From assembly GCA_964036315.1 (NCBI GenBank), contig OZ038517.1:51393955-51457954 (forward strand): 64,000 nucleotides of DNA, given 5' to 3'. The notes beneath the pieces were generated by a model. That model was not told the DNA's origin, made no database searches, and saw nothing but the letters and a program-made list of their open reading frames with translations. This DNA is from Acanthosepion esculentum. Taxonomy: Eukaryota > Mollusca > Cephalopoda > Sepiida > Sepiidae. The position numbers were made by a program, and so were the translations under genes. Positions within the stretch are counted from its first letter, which is position 1, and the number at the start of each line of letters is the position of its first letter. Of the stretch, positions 33,701 through 44,889 are shown piece after piece.

Positions 33701-33789
33701 GAACGACCAAGGAAAAAGGTTGGGCAGAGGCGGGACAGTTCAGTAAGACAACAACTAAAACTAGAAATATCAGAGACAGAAAGAAAAAA

Positions 33790-34064
33790 AACAAAAAAAA
33801 AACAAATATAAAGTTGTTTCGTAATTATCAGGTCATTTCCCCAAATGATCAATTGAGATTAAAGAGGCTTGTGTGTGCGTCGAAGCGTCTATGTGAAATG
33901 ATTGGACGATCACGTTATTAAGCTTCATGAATATTCATTATGCACTGACCTGGCTCTCAAAGCTACCATCATCCTAAATCAAGCCACGTGAACGATTAGT
34001 CGTAGACAGAGACAAACGATTTATTGTCCTTGAGCAAACGCATACATCCAATTCCTAGACCCTA
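33790..34064. other. no gene recognised
   Basis: Mixed sequence between the purine array and the PLE pair. Confidence 0.4.
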
Positions 34065-34367
34065 TTAGTTGCCAAGCCTATATATATATATATATATATA
34101 TACATATTGTGTACATTTCGGCATCAATCTTTCGTTAAAGCATGTTTCATTAAATAATATAGACAAGTTTTGTCTATTTATTTTAAGTAAGTTCCTTTCG
34201 TATTGTCTGATAAACTTAATCACTATCATTGAAAGAGCTATGATGCGTTTTTCGCTTCCTTGGCTCGTAAATAGGAGTTTGCCGTTACTTTGAGCATATT
34301 CAAACAGCAAGGGCGGGCCATTATTGCGGTTCCGTATATGTGTTGTTTGATTTATTAAAATTGTCAT
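34065..34367 (-). pseudogene. Penelope-like element N-terminal scrap, left arm of an inverted pair
   Basis: The minus strand reads VIKFIRQYERNLLKINRQNL then SILFNETCFNERLMPKCTQY. The second part (FN.TC....L.PK) resembles the conserved N-terminal region of PLE proteins. It ends at (TA)n (34080-34102). The same sequence lies inverted at 34445-34545. Confidence 0.55.
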
Positions 34368-34444
34368 CTTTGATAATGGCTTATGTAAGCTGAAAGCTTA
34401 GATTGGATTCAAACATGTGTCAATATGGTGTTTTTTTCCTTTCG

Positions 34445-34543
34445 TCTTTCAAGGATAAGGTGATTAAGCTTATCAGACAATACGAAAGGAACTTACTTAA
34501 AATAAATAGACAAAACTTTTCTATATTATTTAATGAAACATGC

Positions 34544-34596
<53 letters not shown>
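34445..34596 (+). pseudogene. Penelope-like element N-terminal scrap, right arm of the pair
   Basis: The plus strand reads KDKVIKLIRQYERNLLKINR then QNFSILFNETC and runs straight into (TA)n at 34550-34596. Arms of about 90 bp match the left copy; between them lies about 200 bp containing ttgtcatctttgataatggc, also seen at 13100. PLEs are known for inverted and partial tandem copies. Confidence 0.55.
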
Positions 34597-34619
<23 letters not shown>

Positions 34620-34636
34620 AGATAGATAGATAGATA
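34597..34636. repeat. (GA)n(GATA)n microsatellite
   Basis: gagaga followed by gatagatagata. Confidence 0.95.
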
Positions 34637-34966
34637 TAGTTATTGTGTAATATTTTAATACCTATGCTCGGTCGGCGTGAAAAAAAAAACAGGATAATAC
34701 AATTTAAAAACAAAAATATATTTGACAAACTCATATCACGGGGAAGAATTCAATAAAAAAGAAAAGACTAAAAACATCCGTGTTCAAAAATAATCAATCA
34801 GCACTGCAATGCTTAGTCAAAATACAAAAAAAAAAACACCGACCAAGTAAATTAAGTAAAAATATAAAAGTGGCTCAATATACTACATAGAGCAATATCT
34901 AAACAAAAAACTTAGTGAGCCAGAAAGAAACTGGTCCCTAATTACAAGAGGATCCTATTAAAAATA

Positions 34967-36600
34967 CAGTGTGTGTGTGTGTGGGGGGGGAGGAAACAAA
35001 TATTCGTACACATACAAATCTTTAATTTATTGCATTTCCAACAAATGAAGAAACATACTTTTCATATAATTAACTGTAAACAGATGCATAATAACTAAAT
35101 ATGCATAGAAAACAGAAAAAATGATTTAATAGAAATAAATCCCATTTATTCATTTTAATGCGTGAAAAAAGTATTCGTACAACGCAAATTTCAGATTTTA
35201 AAACTTCCTTTTTAAAAATTCTTTTACTACTCCAGATTATTCAAGTGATATATTCTAGAATGTTCCAATAATGTTAACAAAATACACCAACCGACATGAA
35301 AGAAATCTTTAATGATATTAGACCATATGGTATCCTACAATTTCTTAAAGAAATCAAACTGTATTCCAAAATATAACTTCAACAAAACTATAACACATAT
35401 CACCACTTCTAGTAATTATGTCCACACAAACATGTAAATGCACAAAACTGAGTATTATCTACCATGTATTCAATTGTGAAAGCAGAATAACATCTATCAT
35501 ATTTATATTACTTCAAATCTCCCAACAAAATTAAATTTTGTTCTTAAATGACTCATAAAGGAATCAATATGATGTTAAACAAAATCAACCAACCCTTTTC
35601 ACCATATGGCAGAATTCCCTGCACTTTCTAAGATTCAAAAGGTTTTTCCAGATAATATACACATATCATTGAAAAATGTCCGTTCTTTCCCGCATATACA
35701 TTTACATGGATTATCTTTTATAAATAATGGACTCTAAATTCTATAAATATGAAAACAAGAAAAAATAAAAGATCCCCCCTCCCTGAAATTCACCACAGAG
35801 TTGGGGGGGAGTATTTGTACAGTGCAAATTTCAGATTTTAAAACTTTTAAATTGCTTTAATACTCTAGATTATTCAAGTGATATATTCTAGAATGTTCCA
35901 ATAATGTTGTGTTTAGCCCCAAAACTACAAACAGAACATTCTGTAATTGATATTTGTGCAAGGTTATCATCATGGCAAGAGGTAAAGAATTGACAAATTT
36001 GATTTTTGAGCTCTGGAAAGAAGGTAAAAATTACAGGAAAATCTCAGACAACCTGAATATTATATTTACAACCATTAATTAATTCCTTGCAAGGTATAAA
36101 AAAAAGACTCAAAACTGTTGAAAACCAAAAAACAACAGGTGCTCCACGGAAGATTTCTTCAAGATCTTCGAGGAAATTAATTCGTCAAATTAAAGAAAAT
36201 CCAATGGTTACCCGTCAAGCGTTTCAGATTGATTTGATTTCATCAGGAATCTGTTTCACTAAATGGACAATAAACAATGAAATTCATAGGAACAATCTAA
36301 AGTCACGATTCACTCGGAAAATTGCTACTGAAAAAACACAGAGATTCGAGGTTGAAATTCATTCGTGAACAGAAGGATAAGGAAAAGAGGATTATGGACA
36401 GAAGAAGCCAACACTGAGATGTTTGGACATAATTCTAGAAATCATGTATGGAGGAATGATGGCGATGCCTTCAAAAAAACAAAAAACAAAAAAAACATAG
36501 TATCAAGATCAAAATTTGGCGGTGGCAGCATCACGGTTTAGGGATGTATTTCTGCAAAAGGTACTGACAACATATCAGTAAGAGATGGCAAGAGAAATTA
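34967..36600 (+). mobile_element. Tc1-like transposon, copy A, with duplicated 5' region
   Basis: The start (aacaaatattcgtacacata, about 34995) matches copy B at 36755. The subterminal block gtattcgtacaacgcaaatt to gaatgttccaataatgtt (35170-35278) is repeated at 35811-35908 just before the gene, with about 530 bp of unrelated AT-rich sequence between. The right TIR is not clear. Confidence 0.65.
35973..36580 (+). pseudogene. Tc1-like transposase, broken
   Basis: It starts MARGKELTN at 35973, then FELWKEGKNYRKISDNLNI, the first HTH. After a stop and frameshift it reads VENQKTTGAPRKISSRSSRK and LIRQIKENPMVTRQAFQIDL, the second HTH with GRPRKT-like link. It continues out of frame (CFTKWTINNEIHRNNLKSRF). 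Past 36400 only faint traces of the catalytic part remain. Family length is about 340 residues. Confidence 0.82.
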
Positions 36601-36672
36601 CACAGTTTATCAAAATCTCAGACAACCTGAATATTAATAGGATCTACTTGGATTACGGATTTTTACCTCTGT

Positions 36673-36679
<7 letters not shown>

Positions 36680-36742
<63 letters not shown>
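36680..36742. repeat. (TA)n(GA)n microsatellite
   Basis: TA to 36713, then agagag; separates the two Tc1 copies. Confidence 0.95.
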
Positions 36743-36744
<2 letters not shown>

Positions 36745-37225
36745 AGTGGGGGGAAACAAATATTCGTACACATACAAATCTTTAATTTATTGTATTTCTA
36801 ACAAATGAATAAACATACTTTTCATATAATTAACTGGACACAGATGCATAATAACTAAATATGCATAGAAAACAGAAAAAATGATTTAATAGAAATAAAT
36901 CCTATTTTTCATTTTTAATGGGTGAAAAAAGTATTCGTACAATGCAAATTTCAATTTAATACTCCAGATTATTCAAGTGGAATATTCGAGAATGTTCCAA
37001 TAATGTTATCAGTAGTTATTTTTAGCCTAAAAATACAAACAAAACATTCTGTAATTGATATCCATACATGAAGGTTTTCATCATATCAAGAGGAAAAGAA
37101 TTGACAAATTCGCAAAAAGTACAGATTATTAAGCTCTGGAAAGAAGGTAGAATTGACAGGAAAATCTCAGACAACCTGAATATTCTATCTACTGCCATTA
37201 GTTCATTCAATGGAAGATAGAAAAA
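36745..37225 (+). mobile_element. Tc1-like transposon, copy B, 5' part
   Basis: The end cagtggggggaaacaaatat and the following 270 bp match copy A. The gene start is ISRGKELTNSQKVQIIKLWK and EGRIDRKISDNLNILSTAIS (about 37082-37205) with the ATG lost. It stops abruptly at about 37225. Confidence 0.78.
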
Positions 37226-38045
37226 AAATTCATTTTATTAATTTTTATTTAATTTTTCCAGCGTTCTCACATTTTTCCGTTTAGTGAGAGTGACAGAGTA
37301 CAACAACTTCATATTGTCCATTGTCCCAAGTGTTTTCGCCACTTCCTTCCACCATTTTCAAACCCTCCCACCATCAACCTCATCTTGTTTAACAATGGGA
37401 GCGGCGTGCTGAAAGTATTGAAAAAAAATAGAAAGTCACTCATTCGAATTCCAGCCATGCCCAACACACGATGCCTCGGAATTAAGGTTTCTGCTCGTAT
37501 CCAAAAACGAAAACAAATAATACAGTCAAAACACGAAAAGAAACGAACAACAGTAAAACAAAACCCCCTTGAAATTGTCTAAGGAAGAGTGTCTGAAAGC
37601 GCTTGGGGCAATGGACGGTATATACAGTTTTTCTCTTGACACACTCCCAGCAAAATTTCATTAAATACGACAAACAAGGTACTGCGATTAAGCTTTTCAC
37701 TTAATCTTTCTTGTGTTTGTATCAGTATTTTCCTTTCCTGACAGAAATCGTCCAAATGTTCTACATATCCGAACGCTTTCGGCTATTCGTTTAGCTATTA
37801 CACTTGTTGAAATTACAAATATAATCGCCTCATCCACATGTAAAAAAAAGAATAAAAGTAATGGAATCCCTGATAATAAAAAAATTAAAAATCCTACACT
37901 GAATAACATTATCTATGAACACGGCCACAATGTGCTAACAGTGTTTGGAAATAAAACATCCCTGTAACAAAACATACATTTTTCAGTAAAAAAAAAAATA
38001 CATTCAGTTAAAAATTAAAACAATAAAAATCACCCTTTTTAATGC
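37226..38045. other. no gene recognised; repeat D copy 2 at 37655-37800
   Basis: The block around ttcattaaatacgacaaaca and gtccaaatgttctacatatc, cgaacgctttcggcta matches 17598-17755. The rest has only short frames without motifs. Confidence 0.45.
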
Positions 38046-38350
38046 CAAAATGGTTTAGTGATACAAGTTTTATTAATTAACCCATAGATGGGGGAAAGAG
38101 ACGAATTCATACTTTTCCCAAAGGTATTTGCAGGTAAGTGAACTTAAGGAGAGATAATTATTGTTTAGTGATACAAGTTTTATTAATTAACCCATAGCTG
38201 GGGGGAAAGAAGCGGATTCGTACCTTTCCCCTGTGTATGCGCGCCTGAGTGTTATTCTTCTTTTTTACAGTGAAAGGCCCGGGAGCCACTCGTGGTGAAG
38301 GGTTACAGAGTAAGAAACACTGGTTATGCGGCTTTGTGTAAAACAACTGT
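38046..38350 (-). repeat. SINE tail, tandem duplicate
   Basis: tttagtgatacaagttttat and taattaacccatag occur at 38053 and again at 38164, 111 bp apart. The segment acccatag.tggg and tttccc also occurs at 46920-47450, 43795 and 44335, where it follows the tRNA-like part of the 5S SINE. The minus-strand reading gives tatgggttaattaa. Confidence 0.6.
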
Positions 38351-38544
38351 TAAACCTAGACAGGTTAAGATTGTAGAGATTGGGAAAATATCCTCTTGGT
38401 CGTCAGTTCCACAGAGCAGTGGTTACCGACAAGAAGCTGCTCGAATGGAACTTACATCACACCAATAAGTAAACGGCGGTAAAGAGGGTGGTGTCACTAC
38501 AGTGCGTGTGTTAGGCGGGTATAGCCGTGGAACTAAAAAATGTA

Positions 38545-40336
38545 CAGTGGCCTAAGAAAAGGTTTTTAGCCAGGAGAAATAAACTACATCCAATTTCAAA
38601 ATTTAATTACGTAATCCCAACTCAACATAAACTAGTATTTGGAACTAGTATAGAGTAGGCCCTCCATTTGCTAGTTTCGGTGCTTGTATTCGATTTTTCA
38701 TGGATTTGATCCAGTTATCAACAATCGTCTGATTCATACTTTGCCACTGCTTTAGCAATGTTAAGGCTTGCCATTGACGTGATTTTGGTTGCACGCTCTC
38801 GAAGTTTTCGGTCAAGGTGCTCCCAAACGTGCTCTATTGGACTTATGTCAGGACTTTGGGTTACCCATGCACTGACTCGATTCCTTGCAATTCTTTCGAT
38901 CGTATGACATGGCACTCCCTCTTCTTGAAAAAAAGTAGACATTCTTGTCAATTTGATTTGTTTCAAACAGTGAGAGTCACCCTTTCTCTAATATTTGACA
39001 GTATTTTGGACCATTCAACCGCTCGTCAACAAGAATCAGCTCAGATTTCCCTCCAGACAAGACAGCGCCCCCGCCATTACTCTAATCCCTTCATGTTTCA
39101 CGATCGCCTGCAGACATCCAGTGTTCCAAGTCTCATTCTGATTTCTCAAAACATAAACCTGTCTCGAATTCGAATATTGGTATAATTTACGTTCATCTAA
39201 CCAAATTACACACTGCCAAAAGTCATAATCTTTGCTCTCGAATTTTCTCGCCCAGTCCATATGCCTGTTCCTGTTAATCTCTGAAATCAAGGGCTTCTTT
39301 CTTGCAACTCTTCTTTGATAACCTAGCAGACTCTTTTTCACCACATATGACAACATTTCTATGCTGGTGGCGACATCTTTGATGCTCTGGCGACAGTTTC
39401 TGATGACTTCCTTCTTCAGCGCCCTTTTCGTTCGCTCAGACACGATGATTAGTCTTCCTGAACATTGTTCCACATGACAATGGCCTTCTTCATTAAATTT
39501 CTTGACAATATTATTTACCGTTTTATGATTAGCCTGGAAAAACCTAGCAATTTCTCTATTTGACTTGCCACACTGATGCCATCCTATTATTTGCCCTTGT
39601 TGAAATTTACCAATTTCCTTACTTCCACGAACTTTCATTGCAAAATATAAGTCAATTATCGGTCATAGATGAGAGTAGCTTGATAGTAACATGGTATTGT
39701 TGGAGTTTTTGGATACCCAAATTTATAATATTGTTATTAATGTTTATTAACCTGAAATACTTAACAGTGGACAAAATGATATAACTAATTTTTGTGGATA
39801 TTAATTTAAAAAAATGTTTAATTACAAAACAAAATATATATTTTATGAATACTAAAGTATTTGTTCCATATGAATATTGACTTTATTAATATTTTGAAAG
39901 AAGATTCCATAATGTACACAAAATGGGGGTGGGTGGAGTTTTTGGGTACCCTGGTATACTAGTGAGCCAGCCAAAATGAGCTGACTCATTTTATAGTTCA
40001 CCAATAGAAGGCTAACCAATCAGAAGGCTCAAAATATAGTTTAAAAAGGCGGCCATGTTTTTCCTGAATATGCACAGCCAGCCTTTGATATCGAAGACTG
40101 AAGAATTACGGAACAGCTGCTGGTGGTATTGGCGATATAGTCAGATTCAGTAGAGTGTCTGACTTGTGAGTGTTAATCTTTAACGTTGTTTCATTGAACA
40201 GATTACGTACTGCCCTGTATATTCATAGACTATGGTGAACATGGTCAACAAGTATTGTCTGAACAAAAAGAAGAGACATTATTGCACAAAAGCCAAAATT
40301 GCTGTAATCAAGGGTGGCTAAAAACTTAGTCCACTG
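38545..40336 (-). mobile_element. Tc1-like transposon with both TIRs, 1.79 kb
   Basis: The left end cagtggcctaagaaaaggtt with tttagcc and the reverse complement of the right end, cagtggactaagtttttagc, match. Both sides are flanked by TA (38543-38544, 40337-40338). The gene fills only the left half on the minus strand. Within the right half, tggagtttttggatacc (39695) and tggagtttttgggtacc (39936) bracket about 240 bp, perhaps a further insertion. Confidence 0.88.
38718..39638 (-). pseudogene. Tc1-like transposase, one frameshift
   Basis: MKVRGSKEIGKFQQGQIIGW starts at 39638. The first HTH (SNREIARFFQANHKTVNNIV) and second HTH with basic link (TKRALKKEVIRNCRQSIKDV) are present. The first catalytic D lies in FWQCVIWLDERK. 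After SCLEGN (about 39050) the frame shifts and a stop follows LEKG. The third frame restores FFQEEGVPCHTIERIARN and QSPDISPIEHVWEHLDRKLR, with the second D lost from the usual QDNAPCH position (reads QEEGVPCHT) and the final E present. It ends AKYESDDC. About 306 codons, near family length. Confidence 0.88.
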
Positions 40337-40339
40337 TAT

Positions 40340-40720
40340 TTCGGCTGAGCACTTTCCATGGAAGTAGCGATAGAGCAGTGAAAGGTTTGTGACCTTTCGC
40401 CCGTGAGAGAGCGGTTGTAGGGCTGAAAATAGTTTGTCACCCCCTAGGACGTGGAGACGCTTTTTGAATCTATCGAAAAGGGGAAAGCGAGGACTGGACA
40501 GCTCCTGCCCACATATGAAAAGAGCAAACTATTTCAGGCTTGATCTGGCTCTTGTGAAGGTAGAGGATAGCAGGGGGAGTCAGATACTTACTGGAGCAGT
40601 ACAAGAATCCCACTACTTTTTTCTGCATCTTTAGCGATGGAGAGTATGTACGTCTTCCATGTGAGGTCTGCGTTGTGTTTGGCTCAATAGTCACGGGACC
40701 TCCCTAACGAAGCCAACGGG
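40340..40720 (+). repeat. dispersed repeat E, copy 1
   Basis: Shares gacg.gagacgctttttg, ctatcg and gcttgatctggctcttgt, actggagcagtacaa with 59235-59490. No protein motif recognised. Confidence 0.65.
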
Positions 40721-40771
40721 AATTGGAACTCTGTTTTCCGATCAACAATTCCGAGCCATTATCTATTACAC

Positions 40772-41005
40772 CAGTGCTTCTCAAACTATCTTATGTGGTG
40801 TAGCGGCAGTTTTTTTTCAGTGTGAGAGGGACCGGCAAGTGAACCTTTCCAATCCTGTTGTAGGCCTCCATGTTTTTAAAAAATATGTTCTATTTCAGAG
40901 CCATTTTGTGGCTATCTGTACTAAACATAAGGACGTGATATTTCATTCATTTTAACTCTAGTCCTCATTGACACAAGTTTTCCCAGTGTGCCAGGGACCG
41001 GTACC
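40772..41005. mobile_element. possible hAT-like MITE fragment
   Basis: cagtgcttctcaaactatct resembles hAT TIRs of the form CAGTGGTTCTCAAACT. The right part has gtgccagggaccgg but no matching end before the (TA)n. Weak. Confidence 0.4.
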
Positions 41006-41014
41006 ATATTTGTG

Positions 41015-41018
<4 letters not shown>

Positions 41019-41079
<61 letters not shown>
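41019..41079. repeat. (TA)n microsatellite
   Basis: Pure TA. Confidence 0.97.
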
Positions 41080-41084
<5 letters not shown>

Positions 41085-41740
41085 GAGGATGTGTGTCCCT
41101 GTCTGTCTGTGTGATACCTTTTCACTCGTGATCTATCCAACTGAATTTGACCAAACTTGGCACATACATTGTAAAATGTAAGAGATGATTTCTTATCGTA
41201 AAAAATCGATACTTTTATAAAAACCAATAATCGATAAAGCCGATCAAAAATCGATAAATTCAACTTTTCCTCCGATTTCGTTCGAACTCGGTATGTAGAT
41301 GACTTACATCATGACGAGCTCAACGATACCTCATTTTTATTTCTACGCCATTGTGTTTAGTGAAAAACCGCGAAAAACGAAAAATCGATTCCAGCACAAA
41401 TTTTAAAATACAAACTCCCTCAATTTTCAAGCAATCTAATACAATCTTCACTCAATTATAGCCAACAATAAATAGATTTTTTAACTTGATAATTGAGTCC
41501 ACCCATATAGCGAAAACCGTGTAAATAACAAATAGTATCATACGTATTTTTATTCACTGTTTTGTTGTTCATTATATCGTATTCGTTATTTGTATGGCTG
41601 TTGTAACCTAGGGAAGAATAATCACACGAAGGTTGGTAAGGAACGATAAAACTTAAGAGAAGAACAACGCATATAAGATTCGCCAGCGGCGCGTAGATAA
41701 AATAGTCAACTGTTAGAAGAGAGTCAAGTGAATTCCACAA
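41080..41740. other. no gene recognised; AT-rich with tgtctgtctg start
   Basis: Begins agagaggatgtgtgtccctg and tctgtctg, contains aaaaatcgata words repeated five times. It may be a non-autonomous element start, but I see no matching end. Confidence 0.4.
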
Positions 41741-42420
41741 TGAATCTCCAACTGCAGGATATCTACCAACCGCCCCACGCGGTAGGATGTGGCACAAGTT
41801 CGAATTTAATGTGGGTATCCGAGCCCGTAGGCTCGTCCAAATATTCCCCATAGATCCCGTATAAAACGGGGTCTGGTAGCTGTCTGCCGAGACGAAAATC
41901 TACCCTTCGACGTAGCCCCGTCTGGATATCCTCTCTGCCCGGAGGCAGAGAGTTTAAGCAGCACAGCTGGAGACGAATCTCCAACTGCAGGATATCTGCC
42001 AACCGCTCCACGCATTCAGATGTAGCACAAGGCCGAGGGTATCCGAGCCCGTAGGCTCGGCCCAAAATTCCTCGTATAAAACGGGGTCGGGTAGCTGTTT
42101 CCCGAGACGAAAATCTACCCTTCGGCGTAGCCCCGTCTGGAGATCCTCTCTGCCCGGAGGCAGAGAGTTTAAGCAGCACAGCTGGAGACGAATCTCCAAC
42201 TGCAGGACATCTACCAACCGCCTCACGTGGACAGATGTGGCACACGGCCGAAATTAATGTGGGGTATTCGAGCTCATAGGCTAGGCCAAAAATCCCCGTA
42301 GACCCCGTATTAAACGCAGTCAGGTAGCTGTTTCCCGAAACGAGACTCTTCCCTTCGACATGGCCTCCTCTGGGGATCCTTTCTGCCGAGACGAATCTCC
42401 AACTGCAACATACAGTATCT
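41741..42420 (-). repeat. hairpin-rich tandem repeat, about three units of 210-240 bp
   Basis: gaatctccaactgcaggata recurs at 41743, 41975 and 42192 (and a truncated unit at 42394). Each unit contains adjacent perfect hairpins: ctctctgcc-cgg-aggcagagag, cgagcc-cgta-ggctcg, and cccgt-ataaa-acggg. The same hairpins are in the opposite orientation at 53790-54130. A 317-codon minus-strand frame passes through all units but shows no domain. Confidence 0.8.
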
Positions 42421-42950
42421 ACTACTGTATTATCGTTCGCAGGTATGCTGCAACAATAGCAGTGTCTTCTAACATGAGTAATTGAACATTGCAACCATAA
42501 TAGATATAAAACTAAAATGAGAATGTTAAAAAAAAAAATATGGGTTAGACATCCCGACAGTTTTTTGTAGCGTGAAACGTGATTACTGTTTCTTTGTTTC
42601 CCCGAAACCTCTGGCGTACCGGCAGACGATAGCTCGCGTATCGGCATCGGGACACTTTGGGTAGCACTGCATTTCACTACACAAACATCCGTGATTATAG
42701 TACCTGGTACTACCAAGCGTTTTTTTATTCTGCTTGTAGTTTCTCGAAGCCTTTAAAAGATGAAGTGACTTTTCTACACTTAGCAACGTTTGTCCTTCCC
42801 TACGGCTAAATACCAGAGATAATGTCTTTACAAATATGTGTGAACATCGCAGTTCACATGGCGATAAAGTGTTCGCGCTAATGGCCAATTCATTATTCGA
42901 CTCATTCCATCATTCTCTCTTATCTATTCAGCGTCGCAGCTTTCACTTTT
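42421..42950. other. no gene recognised
   Basis: Mixed composition, no motif in the frames present. Confidence 0.4.
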
Positions 42951-43020
42951 GCTATTTTGATTTGCCACCGGGTGGTAGCTTCGGGGTCAATTTAACCAGA
43001 TAAAGAGCGAGAGGGTAGCG

Positions 43021-43345
43021 GTTTCTTCTTCTTCTTCTTCTTCTTCTTCTTCTTCTTCTTCTTCTTCTTCTTCTTCTTCTTCTTCTTCTCCCCTCCTCTC
43101 TCCTCCTCTGTCTTATCTTCTTCTTCCTCACACCTCCTCCTTCCACCTTTTCTTCTTCTTCTTCTTCTTCTTCTTCTTCTTCTTCTTCTTCTTCTTCTTC
43201 TTCTTCTTCTTCTTCTCCCTCCCTCCTTCTCCTCCTTCCTCCTCCTCTTCTTCTAACTCCTCCTCCTCCTCTTCCTTCCCTTCTCCTCCCTCCTTCTCCT
43301 CCCTCCTTCTCCTCCCTCCTTCTCCTCTTCTTTTCATTCTTCTAT
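43021..43345. repeat. (CTT)n and CT-rich microsatellites
   Basis: Two (TTC)n tracts at about 43022-43089 and 43147-43216, then ctcctt-rich imperfect repeats to 43328. Arg- and Lys/Glu-rich frames here are by-products. Confidence 0.96.
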
Positions 43346-43410
43346 GCATCTTGTCCCTTCCGGACATTGGCGATCATGGCTCTCCACAATTTCCTGTCTT
43401 TTTCTCTTAG

Positions 43411-43945
43411 GCTTACGGCCACATCACGTTGAAACATCTGTTCCTGTAGATCACCGAAGTTAAGCTAAGTCGAGCCTGGTTAGTACCTAGATGGGCAATA
43501 CCAGATGCTGTAAGCTTGGATGTGCGGGTAGTGTGATGCGTGCTTACGGCCACATCACATTGAATCACCTGTTTCCATACGATTACCGACGTTAAGCAAC
43601 GTAGGGCCTGGTCAGTACCTAGATGGGTGACAGCTTGGGAATACCAGGTTCTGTAAGCTTGTATGTGCGGGTGGTGTAAGGATAATGGCATGGAATTGTT
43701 AATCGGAGAACCGAGTTCCAGTTCCAGTCGGGTTCATTATATTCACTTACGCGCAGATACTCTTTAGTGAGCTATGAATCCACCTATTCTCTCCCCACCT
43801 ATGGGTTAATTAGTAAGACATGCACCCATAAACCGTTACTATCTCCAAAAAATAAAATAAAATTGTAGTTAAAAAATCAGATTTTAGCATTAAATAACCC
43901 ACAGAGGTATTGATATGCCACTAAACAAAAACAACCAACCGGTTT
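43411..43945 (+). mobile_element. 5S rRNA-derived SINE with doubled head and tRNA-like segment
   Basis: Two 5S-like heads begin gcttacggccacatcac at 43411 and 43542 (131 bp apart). Each has the A box (gaagttaagc, gacgttaagcaacgt) and the intermediate and C boxes (ggtcagtacctagatgggtg, then cttgggaatacc). After gtaagcttgtatgtgcgggt and ggtgtaaggataatgg comes aatcggagaaccgagttcca, which has B-box character, then a body ending in aaataacccacagaggtatt and gatatgcc. It fits the 5S-headed SINE3 type and its internal type-1 pol III promoter, here fused to a tRNA-like part. Confidence 0.85.
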
Positions 43946-43964
43946 TTTCTCTTTCTGTATTTAG

Positions 43965-44470
43965 GCTTACAAGCTCATCACGTTGAAACACCAGTTACCG
44001 TACGAAGTTAAGCAACATCGCGCCTGGTCACTACCTCGATGGGCGACTGCTTGGGAACTTTCTTGTATTTACTCACCCCCCTCCACGAGGCCAGGTTGTG
44101 ACACAAGGTCGGTTTAATGTGAGGAGCCCGAGCGCGTACACCCGGGCTAGGAACAAAAATTGCCCATAGCCCCAGCAACCGTCGAGTACTGTAAGCTCAG
44201 ATGAATGGATGGTATAATAGATAATGGCTCCGAATTGTTAATCGGAGAGCCGAGTTCCATTTTCAATTGGATTCATTATATTCACTTACACGCCCACACC
44301 CTTCGGAAAGACATAAACCCACGTGTTCTAGCCCAGCTATTGGTTAATTAATATGACTTGCATCACTAAATCATTATTATCTAAAACAAAAAAGATTTAA
44401 GTACATTCTGGCTTTAAATAACCTGCAAAGGGTTGATAAGCCGTAAAAAACGAATCAGTCAATGAAATGC
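43965..44470 (+). mobile_element. 5S SINE, second copy, with a nested hairpin-repeat insertion
   Basis: The 5S head runs 43965-44059 (gaagttaagcaacatcg, ctacctcgatgggcgactgc) and resumes at about 44187 with gagtactgtaagctcagatg. Between lies a 44060-44186 piece of the hairpin repeat (gaggccaggttgtgacacaa, gcccgagcgcg). Then follow the tRNA-like part (aatcggagagccgagttcca) and the tail (taaataacctgcaaagggtt). Confidence 0.8.
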
Positions 44471-44639
44471 TGATTAGCTGCATAGGCATGTCTTTTGGAT
44501 TTGTTTCAATTCTCTGGAATATAAATGCATAGAAACTACTGTGGCCATAAAGTGAAGGACCAGTTTGTATAATAACTGTAATATAGAATTGATCGCCCAT
44601 TTTATATCAACACAATAATTAAAAAAGAAAAAAACTTCT

Positions 44640-44720
44640 TATAATCTAAAAATATTTTCTGGCTTTAAATAACCTGCAAAGGGTTGATAAGCCGTAGAAA
44701 ATGTATCAGTCTTTCCCCAT
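44640..44720 (+). repeat. 5S SINE tail, extra copy
   Basis: tctggctttaaataacctgc and aaagggttgataagccgta repeat the tail at 44408-44450. A related tail is at 53095-53125. Confidence 0.75.
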
Positions 44721-44784
44721 TTGACTCTATCGAATTACCTCCGACAGTCTTGTTTGTTTCACTCTGTTCATATATAACTCTCAA

Positions 44785-44885
44785 ACCTATTGCTTCTGCT
44801 TTGCACCGTGTCCCTTCGGGACGTTCTTGATCATGACTCTCTACAATTTCCTGTCCTTTGTAACTCTAGATAAATGTTAAGTTTT
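44785..44885 (+). repeat. LINE-linked 137-bp family, single unit
   Basis: gatcatgactctctacaatt and ctgtcctttgtaactc match the units at 61125-61660. Confidence 0.6.
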
Positions 44886-44889
44886 TCTT

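Noticed and set aside
28347..33794. Open frames of 1815 and 1536 codons on the minus strand, Ser/Leu/Phe-rich, resembling a giant membrane protein
   Set aside because: They lie in a homopyrimidine strand where stop codons (all need purines) are almost impossible. The sequence is a tandem DNA repeat open in more than one frame, without domains.
41763..42716. 317-codon minus-strand frame
   Set aside because: It crosses tandem hairpin units and unrelated flank; no protein family resemblance.
42952..43367. Poly-Arg and poly-Lys frames
   Set aside because: Translation of (GAA)n / (CTT)n microsatellites.
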